This document shows, in pieces, positions 56,945 through 64,000 of a stretch of DNA of 64,000 nt (position 1 is its first letter; each line of letters opens with the position of its first letter). The notes under the pieces were generated by a model. It made no database searches and was not told the DNA's origin. It saw only the letters and a list, made by a program, of their open reading frames with translations. The stretch is from Novosphingobium beihaiense. GTDB taxonomy: Bacteria > Pseudomonadota > Alphaproteobacteria > Sphingomonadales > Sphingomonadaceae. Where the stretch lies: NCBI RefSeq assembly GCF_022832375.1, contig NZ_JALHLG010000003.1, forward strand, positions 372,001-436,000, in the 5' to 3' direction. The translations under genes and the position numbers were made by a program.

Positions 56945-57711
56945 ATCGCGATCCGCCCGCGCCGTTCCTGCCGGAACAGCGCCTTGCGAAACCGCCGTTC
57001 CCGCACGCGCAAGAGCACGATTGTGCCGATGATCCCCACCCCCGCCATGATCACGCCGCGCAGCGTGCCGCTGATGCGCGAGCGGCCAATGCGGCGCCGG
57101 GTGGAAACCGCTCGTTCGGCAACTACCAACCCTGCCTGGATGGCCTTGACCTGCATCTCAACTGTCCAGCCGAATGTCCGGCTGCGCATATCCAGCCGCG
57201 CCAGGGCATCCGCCCGGATCGCGCGATAAGGCCCCAGGTCCGAATATTCGGCATTCCAGAACAGGCGGATCATGCGGGTGGCCAGCCAGTTCCCGAACCT
57301 TTGCGGCAGCGACAGGGCATGCTTGTCCGGACGGCCTGCGGGACGTGAGCCGATCACCAGATCGGCCCCGTCCATCACCGCCCCCAGCAGGTGGCGGGCA
57401 TCGGCCGGTTCGAACTGTCCGTCGGCATCGACGAACAGCACGGCGTCCACCGCCGGCAGGCGCGCTATGGCTGCCAGGCAGGCCCGGCCATAGCCGGGCT
57501 CCGGCTCGGTCACGACCAGCGCTCCGGCCCGCGCGGCGATCCCGGCGGTATCGTCCTGCGAACCGTTGTCGCAGACGATCACCACCGAGACATGCACGCG
57601 TTCATCCCATCGGCCCAGGCCGCGCATCCCCTGCACCACCCGGCCGACAGTCGCCGCCTCGTCGCGGGCGGGAATGACGACCCCGACCCTCAGAGGGGGC
57701 TGATCCAGCAT
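56941..57711 (-). CDS. GT2 family glycosyltransferase (polyprenyl-phosphate sugar synthase-like)
   Basis: This 256-residue protein has a GT-A fold with VGVVIPARDEAATVGRVVQGM at the N-terminus, the nucleotide-binding Asp in VIVCDNGSQDDT and the DXD-type VLFVDADGQFEPADARHLL. A conserved FGWTVEMQVKAIQAG lies near residue 195. A hydrophobic helix near the C-terminus (VIMAGVGIIGTIVLL) anchors it to the membrane. These features fit a DPM1/DPG synthase-like enzyme that loads a sugar on undecaprenyl phosphate. The start overlaps the outer-membrane protein stop by one base (TGATG), indicating coupled translation. Confidence 0.87.
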   Translation of the reverse strand: MLDQPPLRVGVVIPARDEAATVGRVVQGMRGLGRWDERVHVSVVIVCDNGSQDDTAGIAARAGALVVTEPEPGYGRACLAAIARLPAVDAVLFVDADGQFEPADARHLLGAVMDGADLVIGSRPAGRPDKHALSLPQRFGNWLATRMIRLFWNAEYSDLGPYRAIRADALARLDMRSRTFGWTVEMQVKAIQAGLVVAERAVSTRRRIGRSRISGTLRGVIMAGVGIIGTIVLLRVRERRFRKALFRQERRGRIAM

Positions 57712-58562
57712 CAGAAGCTGTAGCCGAGGCCGACCCGGACGAAGCTGGCATTGGACGTATTGCGCCCTTCGAACACGTGGCCATACGTCACGTTGACAGA
57801 GCTGCCCGCCAGAAACGGCGCCGAGGCCCCGACCGACCAGAGGTAAGTATCCTCCTCAACCTGCGGGAACAGCGCCGGGGTGAAGCCCGGCTGGCCGATA
57901 TCCAGCCCGCTGGTGGAATCGGTGAAGGAAAGCCCGCCGTACACGCCGAAACCGCTCGGCGTGAAAGCGCCGATCTGCGCCGATCCGAAGATCTCGTCAG
58001 GGATGTTGTTGCCCCGGGTGCGGTAGCCGATATCGCCCGACAGCGAGACCGGGCCGATCTGCTTGCCCGCCGCCACGGCAAACTGCGCGCCCGATCCGCC
58101 ATCGCCGATCGCCGGAAGAGCGCCGGTCTCATAGTCGCCCTCGATAATGGCAGCGGCGCCCACCGTGAATGTGACCGGCGCCCCGAACGTTTCATCGAGC
58201 AGCTTGTAGCGCAGGCCGATGACCGTATCGGTCAGCCCATCCAGCCCGCCATTGGGCGAAAGCCCCGGCGTGACGATGAAATCGGTGCCTGAATAGCCCG
58301 TCTGCACATCGACGGCGAGCCGGTCGGTGATGCCGTAAGAGACCGACAGGGTCACGGTATCCTGCGACAGATCGGCCGGCAGGTCTGACTTGGCATCGCC
58401 TGCATAAAAATCGTCGGCTTCCTGATAGATATAGGCGGCTTCCACCTCGGCCCCGCCATCCAGCGGGGTCCATGGTGAAATGTCACCGGCGAACGCAGGC
58501 GCCGGGGCCAAAAGGCCCGCCAGCCCGGCCAGACGCAAGGCGCGGTTGGGAGAGAGGATCAT
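57711..58562 (-). CDS. Outer-membrane beta-barrel protein (MetA/phenol-degradation transporter-like)
   Basis: The ATG at 58560-58562 has AAGGAAG five bases upstream and gives 283 residues; GTG 58568 is possible. The signal peptide is ALRLAGLAGLLAPAPAFAGD. The mature chain alternates in the manner of a small beta-barrel, with VTLSVSYGITDRLAVDVQTGY, GLRYKL and VTYGHVFEG, and ends LGYSF with the terminal Phe recognised by the barrel-assembly machinery. It resembles the PF13557 transporter family. It may export or import the product of the neighbouring enzymes. Confidence 0.8.
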   Translation of the reverse strand: MILSPNRALRLAGLAGLLAPAPAFAGDISPWTPLDGGAEVEAAYIYQEADDFYAGDAKSDLPADLSQDTVTLSVSYGITDRLAVDVQTGYSGTDFIVTPGLSPNGGLDGLTDTVIGLRYKLLDETFGAPVTFTVGAAAIIEGDYETGALPAIGDGGSGAQFAVAAGKQIGPVSLSGDIGYRTRGNNIPDEIFGSAQIGAFTPSGFGVYGGLSFTDSTSGLDIGQPGFTPALFPQVEEDTYLWSVGASAPFLAGSSVNVTYGHVFEGRNTSNASFVRVGLGYSF

Positions 58563-58564
58563 GC

Positions 58565-58867
58565 TCACTTCCTTTTGAAACGCTTGTTGATGTAGGCCGT
58601 GACGGCTTTGCGCTCGCTGTCGGAAAGCGCGATCGCGCCGCTGGAGATCTTGCCCAGCGCTTCCGAAACGGCCTGGGGCGATTTCAGCCCGCCCGGATAG
58701 GCGCAGCTCTTGCAGGCGATCTTCTTCACGTAGATGCCCTGGCCCACGCGCAGCGGATTCTGGTTGGCACCGCCGCCGATCGAACCCGAAGCATGGGCCA
58801 TCGACACCGGCAGCGCGAACAGAGCGGCACTGGCCACCCCCATGCTGACTTTACCGAGAAACGTCAT
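58565..58867 (-). CDS. Small exported CxxC protein, cytochrome-like but without haem His
   Basis: The ATG at 58865-58867 has GAGGGAG upstream and gives 100 residues. The signal peptide runs to about residue 26 (AALFALPVSMAHA). The mature part contains VGQGIYVKKIACKSCAYPGG, with Cys52 and Cys55. Then LSDSERKAVTAYINKRF closely resembles the C-terminal helix of a cytochrome c. At the position where haem binding needs CxxCH, the residue is Ala56. It may be a former cytochrome that now uses the cysteine pair for metal or thiol chemistry. It sits in the sigma-F-linked operon between the disulfide oxidoreductase and the barrel protein. Confidence 0.78.
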   Translation of the reverse strand: MTFLGKVSMGVASAALFALPVSMAHASGSIGGGANQNPLRVGQGIYVKKIACKSCAYPGGLKSPQAVSEALGKISSGAIALSDSERKAVTAYINKRFKRK

Positions 58868-58933
58868 CACAATACTCCCTCTTTCTCTCGATCCTCTCGA
58901 AACAAACATTATTGTTTTCATGCCTTTGAATGA

Positions 58934-60349
58934 TCACGGCAGCCGTCCCAGCCAGCGCACGGCGCGCTGCATCGATGGGCCGAACAGCGCGGCGGTGAAG
59001 GCGCTCGACGCGGCGCGCTTGCCCACTTCGGACAGCGTGGGATAAGCCACGATCGCGCCCGTCATGGCGCGAAGCTTGCGCTTCTGGCCGATCGCCAATG
59101 TCCAGGGGTGCAGCAGTTCGCCCGCGTTCTTGCCCACGAAGGTGGCGCCGACGATGCGGCCTTTGGACGTGACGATCCGCGCGAAGCCTTCGGTGCGCCG
59201 CTCGGCCTGGGCGCGGTCGTTCTCGTGAAACGGCCAGTCATGCACCGCGACACCGGGCAGCGTGCGTTCGGCCTCGGCCCGTGAGAGGCCCACCTGCGCC
59301 AGCTCCGGATCTGTATAGACCACGCGCGGCAGCGCCGCGTAGTTCACCTTGGCCGGAAGCCGCAGCAGCGCGTTCTGGACGATGACGCCGGATTCATAGC
59401 CCGCAGCATGGGTGAACTGCGGCCCCTCCCGGCAATCGCCGATGGCGTAGACCCGGCGGTTGCTGGTGCGCAGGCGGCGGTCCACCTTGATGCCTTTCGG
59501 CGTGTGTTCGATCCCCGCCGCATCGAGGCCTAGATCGAGATTGGGCCTGCGCCCCGCCGCCACCAACAGCTTGTCTCCCGTGACGTGCAGCGTCTGCGAC
59601 TGGCCTGCGAGCATCACAGTGATCCGCCCGTTCGCGTCTTTGTGGACACCGGAAATCCCGGCATTCTCGATAATGTCGATGCCCTCCGCTTCCAGCGCCT
59701 CGCGCACAACGGCGGCGGCATCCGGATCTTCGTTGGGCAGGATCGGCCCCCGGTCGAGCAGCGTCACGGCAGAACCCAGACGGCGGAAGGCCTGCGCCAT
59801 TTCGCAGCCGATCGGCCCGGCACCGATGATCATCAGATGATCGGGGCGCTGCTCCAGCTCGAACAGGGTTTCATTGGTGAGGTAATCGACTTCGCCCAGT
59901 CCCGGCACCGGCGGGATTGCCGCCGTGGAACCCGTGGCCACCACGAAGCGCTTCGCGGTGATCGTCCGGTCTCCGGCGGATACGGCAGACGGGCCGGTAA
60001 AGCGCGCCGGCGCGCGGATGACGTCGACGCCGAACCCTTCGAAGCGCTCCTGCGAATCGTTGGGCGCGATCGCCGCGATCACCCCTTTGACATGGGCCAT
60101 GACCGCTGCGAAATCGACTTGCGGTTCGGCCGGAGCGATCCCGAAGGCGGCGGAGGAGCGGAAAACCTGCGCCGCATGCCCGGCAGCCAGCAGCGCCTTT
60201 GATGGCACGCAACCGGTGTTGAGGCAGTCCCCGCCCATTTCGCCGCGCTCTATCAGCGCCACTTTGGCGCCCATCTGCGCGGCCCCGGCCGCGAGTGAGA
60301 GGCCGCCGGAACCGGCCCCGATGATGCAAAGATCGTAACGCTCAGCCAT
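58934..60349 (-). CDS. FAD-dependent pyridine nucleotide-disulfide oxidoreductase (mercuric/lipoamide reductase-like)
   Basis: The 471-residue protein has an N-terminal FAD site (YDLCIIGAGSGGLSLAAGAAQ), the redox-active disulfide GGDCLNTGCVPSK, an NAD(P)H site (HLMIIGAGPIGCEMAQ), the second FAD motif VYAIGDCREGPQF and a dimerisation domain with AYPTLSEVGKRAA. It lacks both the C-terminal Cys pair of mercuric reductase and the N-terminal HMA domain. The usual lipoamide-dehydrogenase C-terminal His-Glu dyad is not evident. The substrate is unknown, and a thiol or metalloid reductase role is only suggested by context. It overlaps the TVP38 gene by 8 bp, a common pairing. Confidence 0.9.
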   Translation of the reverse strand: MAERYDLCIIGAGSGGLSLAAGAAQMGAKVALIERGEMGGDCLNTGCVPSKALLAAGHAAQVFRSSAAFGIAPAEPQVDFAAVMAHVKGVIAAIAPNDSQERFEGFGVDVIRAPARFTGPSAVSAGDRTITAKRFVVATGSTAAIPPVPGLGEVDYLTNETLFELEQRPDHLMIIGAGPIGCEMAQAFRRLGSAVTLLDRGPILPNEDPDAAAVVREALEAEGIDIIENAGISGVHKDANGRITVMLAGQSQTLHVTGDKLLVAAGRRPNLDLGLDAAGIEHTPKGIKVDRRLRTSNRRVYAIGDCREGPQFTHAAGYESGVIVQNALLRLPAKVNYAALPRVVYTDPELAQVGLSRAEAERTLPGVAVHDWPFHENDRAQAERRTEGFARIVTSKGRIVGATFVGKNAGELLHPWTLAIGQKRKLRAMTGAIVAYPTLSEVGKRAASSAFTAALFGPSMQRAVRWLGRLP

Positions 60350-61067
60350 GGGTCGCGTCCTGACGGCGGCCCTGAATGCGCCGCAGTGCCATGGGCAGCA
60401 GCGACAACACGATCAGGCCGGCAATGGGGAGGATGACTTCGGTGCGGGTCAGCGCCCCCGCGAGGCTCAGCGACTTGCCCGCATCGAGCAGTGCCCCTGC
60501 TCCCGCCCCGATCGAGGCATAGACGAAGGAACCGGGCACGATGCCGACCAGCGTGGTCCAGGCAAACGTGCGCAGGCGCGCGCCGAGCAATCCGGCGGCG
60601 ATGTTGACCAGCCAGAACGGAAACGCCGGGGCCAGGCGCAGGATCAGCAGATAACTGGTCTCGTCGCGCTCGAACCCTTCGCGCAATTTATCGACGGCCG
60701 AACCCGCCTTGCGGGCCAGCGCATCGCCGAACGTGGAGCGGGCCATGACGAAGATCGCCACAGCCCCGATCGTCGCCCCCAGCACGACGGCGCCAGTGCC
60801 GACCCAGGCGCCGAACATGAACCCGGCAAAGATGGTCAGCAGACTGGCGCCGGGAAACGAGATCGCCACCAGCCCGGCATAGATCACGATCATCAGCAGA
60901 AACGCGGTCAGCGGGCGGGAACTGGCGAAGCCGGAAAGCCAGTCCCGGTTCTGCTGCATCCATTCGAGCGAGATGTACTTGGGCCCGCCCAGCGCGAAGA
61001 ACGCGACGAGACAGGCGGCAGCCACGCCGAGCGGAGCCCAGCGCTTGAGCGAGGATGATTTGGCCAT
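60342..61067 (-). CDS. TVP38/TMEM64 (DedA-superfamily) membrane protein
   Basis: This 241-residue inner-membrane protein has about five to six helices and the SNARE-associated/VTT domain signature: FPGASLLTIFAGFMFGAWVG, then RLAPAFPFWLVNIAAGLLG with the conserved Arg and Pro, and PGSFVYASIGAG. Superfamily members transport lipids (undecaprenyl phosphate, phosphatidylethanolamine). TVP38 proteins are often encoded with FAD disulfide reductases like the next gene. In this operon, recycling of a polyprenyl-phosphate carrier for the two downstream glycosyltransferases is an attractive but unproven role. Confidence 0.9.
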   Translation of the reverse strand: MAKSSSLKRWAPLGVAAACLVAFFALGGPKYISLEWMQQNRDWLSGFASSRPLTAFLLMIVIYAGLVAISFPGASLLTIFAGFMFGAWVGTGAVVLGATIGAVAIFVMARSTFGDALARKAGSAVDKLREGFERDETSYLLILRLAPAFPFWLVNIAAGLLGARLRTFAWTTLVGIVPGSFVYASIGAGAGALLDAGKSLSLAGALTRTEVILPIAGLIVLSLLPMALRRIQGRRQDATHG

Positions 61068-61068
61068 G

Positions 61069-61905
61069 TCAAACCACCTCGTTCAGCGACCAGTCGTAGT
61101 CGTAGCTGTCGATCGTGGTCCTGCCCTTGAGCAGGTCCACGGTCTTCCCGGCGGCGAAGCTGCGGGCGTGCTCCAGCACTTTCTCCGGGCTGCCCCAGTC
61201 GACCTGATACCAATCGTAGATGCTGGAGGCGACGAGCCCATCGTCTCCAAGCCGGAAACCGCGCGGGCTGTTGATATAGGCCTTGGCGCCCGCATTCAGC
61301 ATCTCGTCCTTGAGGCTGGCGCGATAGGCGCGGGTGGCGAGATTGGGGCACCCCATCGAGGCGCAGTTCACCGCATAGTGAATGCGCACGTCCTTCCAGA
61401 TCGGACGCAGGACGGTATGTTCAATATCGTCGAGCGAAAGATCCTTACCTTCGACAGTCAGGATCTTGTCGCCCCATGGCCCCTGCCCGAGCAGCCCCAG
61501 ATCGCGAATCGAGGCGACAGGGTATTCCTCCAGGATCAGATTGACCGTGGCGGCATTGTAGAGGTTCACCCAGAAAGCGAACTGCTCATCACGGCCAAGA
61601 TCCTTGACAGCAACCTTCTGCAACCGGTCGAGATAGGAGCGCAGGCTGTCACGGTCACCGTCGCTGACGGCCGAGTAGGCCACCAGATTGATACCGCTCT
61701 TCTGCGGGCGGACATAGGCAGCCAGAAACTTGTCCCAGGCATCGTGATCGACGGTCTTGCCGCCGCCGCCCGATGCGAGGAAAGCCTCGTCGGCCTTGCC
61801 GGGGCCTTTCGAACAGGCCTGCAAAGCCACGATCGCGGCAGCGAGCCCCACAAAACGGCGGCGGCTGATCAGCCCCTCCGCCGCGGTGTGCACAACACTT
61901 CTCAT
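61069..61905 (-). CDS. DUF547 exported protein, first gene of the leftward operon
   Basis: The 278-residue protein has a Tat-like leader (LISRRRFVGLAAAIVALQAC) with a possible lipoprotein Cys at its end. The DUF547 domain covers most of the rest. Its hallmarks are FAFWVNLYNAATVNLILEEYPV, the histidine in DIEHTVLRP and HYAVNCASMGCPNLATRAY, with two conserved cysteines. DUF547 has no firm biochemical role; a transglutaminase/peptidase-like fold has been proposed from sequence. One base separates it from the TVP38 gene. A sigma-F-like promoter lies 50 bp upstream of its start. Confidence 0.9.
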   Translation of the reverse strand: MRSVVHTAAEGLISRRRFVGLAAAIVALQACSKGPGKADEAFLASGGGGKTVDHDAWDKFLAAYVRPQKSGINLVAYSAVSDGDRDSLRSYLDRLQKVAVKDLGRDEQFAFWVNLYNAATVNLILEEYPVASIRDLGLLGQGPWGDKILTVEGKDLSLDDIEHTVLRPIWKDVRIHYAVNCASMGCPNLATRAYRASLKDEMLNAGAKAYINSPRGFRLGDDGLVASSIYDWYQVDWGSPEKVLEHARSFAAGKTVDLLKGRTTIDSYDYDWSLNEVV

Positions 61906-61954
61906 GAATTACCTACCCCTTGCGAGCCGGAAGAACCCCTGTGTCGATGGGGTC

Positions 61955-61980
61955 TACGCAGGCAGGCCGGGGCCGGTTAC
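61955..61980 (-). promoter_or_regulatory. Sigma-F-like promoter 3, for the leftward DUF547-to-GT87 operon
   Basis: On the minus strand GTAACC (complement of 61975-61980), a 16-bp spacer and CGTA (complement of 61955-61958) face the DUF547 gene. The architecture is the same as for promoter 1. It lies 58 bp from the oppositely directed promoter 4. Confidence 0.7.
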
Positions 61981-62037
61981 GCGCACCGTGCGAAATAATT
62001 TCGCAGCGCACAAAATACGCTTCTCAACCGGGGCGCT

Positions 62038-62063
62038 GTAACGAAACCGCCTGCGCCCCCGAA
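62038..62063 (+). promoter_or_regulatory. Sigma-F-like promoter 4, for the TIGR04283/04282/MTAP operon
   Basis: GTAACG (62038-62043), 16 bp and CGAA (62060-62063) give one mismatch to the sigF promoter. Much of the spacer also aligns with that promoter (GAAACCGCC and CCCC before CGAA). It lies 67 bp upstream of the glycosyltransferase TTG start. Confidence 0.7.
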
Positions 62064-62129
62064 CCCGCCAGCAGGTTCCGGCGCTCTTCGGCCGCGCTTC
62101 GGCCAGCATGCTTTCGGGGAGACACCGCT

Positions 62130-62876
62130 TTGACTTTTCGCGCGCACGGCTCTGGTCCGGCCGGGGGAACGGCATCCGGCCGCACCGCCGCCGCGATGCG
62201 CGAAACACTGTCGGTCGTGATCCCCACCCTGCAGGCCGCCGCTACATTGCCCCGCACGATCGCCAGCGTGGCCTCCGGCGCGGACGAGATCATCGTTTCG
62301 GATTGCGGCTCGTCCGACGGCACCGGCGACGTGGCCCGGCGGATGGGCGCAACGGTCGTCACCGGCCGCAAGGGGCGCGGCCCACAGCTCAATCTGGGCG
62401 CGGCCACGGCCCGGGGCGAATGGCTGCTGTTCCTCCATGCCGACACCGCGCTCGCCCCGGGATGGACCAACGACGCCGCCGCCTGGATGGCCCGCGATCA
62501 GGCACGCGAACAGGCCGCCGTGTTCCGCTTTGCGCTCGATGCACGGGAGTGGCAGGCACGCGTGCTGGAACGGCTGGTCTCGCTGCGCGTGCACCTGCTG
62601 GCCTTGCCCTATGGCGATCAGGGCCTGCTGATCCACCGCACGCTGTTCGACAGGCTGGGCCTGTTCCGCCCCATCGCCATCATGGAAGACCTCGATGCCG
62701 TGCGCGCGATCGGGCGGCGGCGGCTCACCGTGCTGCCCAGCCGCGCCGTCACGTCTGCCCGCAAGTGGCGGGAAGAAGGCTGGCTGCGGCGCAGCGGCCG
62801 CAACATGGCCTGCGCCGCGCTGTACCGGATGGGCATCTCGCCGGACCGGATCGCCGCGCTCTACGGCACGCAATGA
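62130..62876 (+). CDS. TIGR04283-like GT2 glycosyltransferase (arsenosugar/rSAM-selenodomain type)
   Basis: The core begins LSVVIPTLQAAATLPRTIASV. The Asp in IIVSDCGSSDGT, the segment VVTGRKGRGPQLNLGAATARGEWLLFLHADT and a later GDQGLLIHR plus IMEDLDAV follow, as in the TIGR04283 family. These proteins were defined by co-occurrence with a radical SAM/selenodomain protein (ArsS) and with TIGR04282; both are now linked to arsenosugar synthesis. The start is uncertain: TTG 62130 has GGGGAG upstream, while ATG 62196 lacks an SD but is closer to the family start. Longer forms would overlap the promoter. Confidence 0.85.
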   Translation: MTFRAHGSGPAGGTASGRTAAAMRETLSVVIPTLQAAATLPRTIASVASGADEIIVSDCGSSDGTGDVARRMGATVVTGRKGRGPQLNLGAATARGEWLLFLHADTALAPGWTNDAAAWMARDQAREQAAVFRFALDAREWQARVLERLVSLRVHLLALPYGDQGLLIHRTLFDRLGLFRPIAIMEDLDAVRAIGRRRLTVLPSRAVTSARKWREEGWLRRSGRNMACAALYRMGISPDRIAALYGTQ

Positions 62877-62883
62877 GACGGCA

Positions 62884-63483
62884 ATGAGCAACCTCCTTCC
62901 GCATCTCGTCATCTTTGCCCGCCGCCCCCGGCTGGGAGAAGGCAAGCGGCGGCTGGCGCGCGACATCGGCAATACCGGCGCCTTGTGGTTTCAGCGCCGC
63001 GCCATCGCCATGCTGAAACGCGAGCTGGGCGGCGATCCGCGCTGGCGCCCGTGGATCGCGGCGACACCGGCCGGTTCGGCCGGATGGACCGCCCCTTTCC
63101 AGGCCATCCAGCAGGGCGGCGGCGATCTCGGCATGCGGCTCAACCACGTTCTGGATCGCCTGCCGCGTGCGCCCGTGATCGTGATCGGCAGCGATGCCCC
63201 GCATGTGCGGGCGCAGGACATTGCCGATGCCCTGGCCGCGCTGCGCCGCCACGATGCCGTGGCCGGACCGGCTTGCGACGGCGGCTTCTGGCTGATCGGA
63301 TTGCGGCGGCCGGACCGGCTGCGCCCTTTCTCCGGCGTGCGCTGGTCCACCTCCCACACGCTGGACGATGTCCGCCGCAACCTTTCCGGCCATCGCACCG
63401 CCTTCCTGCGCCCGCTCGAAGACGTGGACGATGGCGAAAGCCTGCGGCGGTTCCGCCAGCGCCCCTCCGCCACAACAACGTAA
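62884..63483 (+). CDS. TIGR04282-like (DUF2064, CofC-like) nucleotidyl/glycosyl transferase
   Basis: This 199-residue protein begins with LVIFARRPRLGEGKRRLARD, the nucleotide-binding loop of CofC/MobA-like transferases. VIVIGSDAPHVRAQDIADAL and AVAGPACDGGFWLIGL follow, which match the DUF2064/TIGR04282 family. It lies 7 bp after the TIGR04283-like gene, and the two families regularly occur as a pair. The biochemical step is not established; activation of a sugar or transfer to the product of the radical SAM pathway has been suggested. Confidence 0.87.
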   Translation: MSNLLPHLVIFARRPRLGEGKRRLARDIGNTGALWFQRRAIAMLKRELGGDPRWRPWIAATPAGSAGWTAPFQAIQQGGGDLGMRLNHVLDRLPRAPVIVIGSDAPHVRAQDIADALAALRRHDAVAGPACDGGFWLIGLRRPDRLRPFSGVRWSTSHTLDDVRRNLSGHRTAFLRPLEDVDDGESLRRFRQRPSATTT

Positions 63484-63494
63484 AGGACATGCAC

Positions 63495-64000
63495 ATGACG
63501 CAACGCCCGCTCGCCGGTGTCATCGGGGGCAGCGGCCTCTATGACATGGAAGCCCTTGAAGATGCCCGTGAAGTGACGATGGACACACCCTTCGGCCCGC
63601 CTTCCGATGCTTTCGTTCTGGGCCGGATCGGCGACACACCCGTGGCCTTTCTGGCGCGGCACGGACGCGGGCACAGGCTGCTGCCTTCCGAAGTCAATTA
63701 CCGCGCCAATATTCACGCTATGAAGCAGCTGGGCGTGCGCTATCTGATCTCGGTGTCCGCCGTGGGATCGCTTGCCCCGGATCGGGCGCCGCTGGATCTG
63801 GTGCTGCCGGACCAGTTCATCGATCTGACCAAACGGCGGGAAACCAGCTTCTTCGGCGATGGGGTGGTTGCCCATGTCTCCATGGCGCAGCCGGTCTGCC
63901 ACGCCGTGCGCGAGGTGCTGGCCAGCGCGATCGCGGCAACGCCGGGCGCGCAGGAACGACAGCTCCACCGGCAAGGCACCTATGTCTGCATCGAAGGCCC
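63495..64000 (+). CDS. mtnP: S-methyl-5'-thioadenosine phosphorylase family protein, N-terminal part
   Basis: The ATG at 63495 has AAAGGA seven bases upstream; ATG 63489 is too close to the SD. About 168 residues are visible before the window ends. GVIGGSGLYDMEALED, FLARHGRGHRLLPSEVNYRANIHAMKQLGV, SVSAVGSL and LPDQFIDLTKRRETSFF are typical of the MTAP/PNP family. These enzymes phosphorolyse 5'-deoxy-5'-substituted adenosines to adenine and a sugar phosphate. Its place after TIGR04283/04282 suggests that the substrate could be a 5'-deoxyadenosyl product of a radical SAM enzyme, for example a dimethylarsinoyl-deoxyadenosine. Simple salvage of methylthioadenosine is the alternative. Confidence 0.9.
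   Translation, partial: MTQRPLAGVIGGSGLYDMEALEDAREVTMDTPFGPPSDAFVLGRIGDTPVAFLARHGRGHRLLPSEVNYRANIHAMKQLGVRYLISVSAVGSLAPDRAPLDLVLPDQFIDLTKRRETSFFGDGVVAHVSMAQPVCHAVREVLASAIAATPGAQERQLHRQGTYVCIEG

Noticed and set aside
58565..58867. c-type cytochrome annotation for the small exported protein
   Set aside because: The motif is CKSCA, not CxxCH, so covalent haem attachment is not supported.

Overview
The window is GC-rich, densely coded, and carries five complete TonB-dependent receptors (TBDTs). It also has a FecI/FecR/transducer set and a SigF/NrsF-type ECF sigma pair whose promoter architecture resembles that of Caulobacter. This points to an alphaproteobacterium, most likely a sphingomonad (Novosphingobium/Sphingomonas-like). 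I saw no rRNA, tRNA, CRISPR array or insertion sequence. Seven or more genes appear to start at TTG or GTG, often with a good Shine-Dalgarno (SD) sequence.

Layout. 1-5766: a glycan/peptide degradation locus. A truncated GH127-like gene diverges from an S9 peptidase and a DUF5695-like protein, and both promoters carry the same TATATCGTATA-type site. 6066-11884: an M24 peptidase, then a FecI/FecR/STN-TBDT signalling set. 11941-16751: GDPD-TBDT-GDPD, all leftward, probably glycerophosphodiester scavenging. 16941-20167: an RNase H-like gene, then a copper P-type ATPase with cueR and a MerR-type operator. 20301-24708: a Fur-box-preceded TBDT, a membrane protein and a PepSY reductase-like protein. 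24778-43055: an M16 peptidase divergent from a six-gene Bat/vWA/TPR/histidine kinase operon, facing a response regulator-moxR pair. 43201-46272: a further TBDT of visibly lower GC.

46486-64000 is the most interesting part. A TBDT, a radical SAM protein, a YnjBCD-like ABC importer and sigF-nrsF run rightward. A seven-gene operon (DUF547, TVP38, FAD disulfide oxidoreductase, CxxC mini-protein, outer-membrane barrel, two glycosyltransferases) runs leftward. A third unit (TIGR04283-like, TIGR04282-like, MTA phosphorylase) runs rightward off the window end. Four promoters with the same GTAAC(C/G)-N16-CG(A/T)A architecture sit before the TBDT, before sigF, and before both divergent units. Together they look like one autoregulated sigma-F regulon for uptake and glycosylation of an unknown, perhaps metalloid-related, compound.

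A second regulatory circuit is suggested by an 11-bp-phased direct repeat (CTTGCACNANCCTTG). It occurs in the M16/Bat divergent promoter, before moxR, and in the 46.4-kb divergent region. This is the binding geometry expected of an OmpR-family regulator such as the one encoded at 42384-43055.
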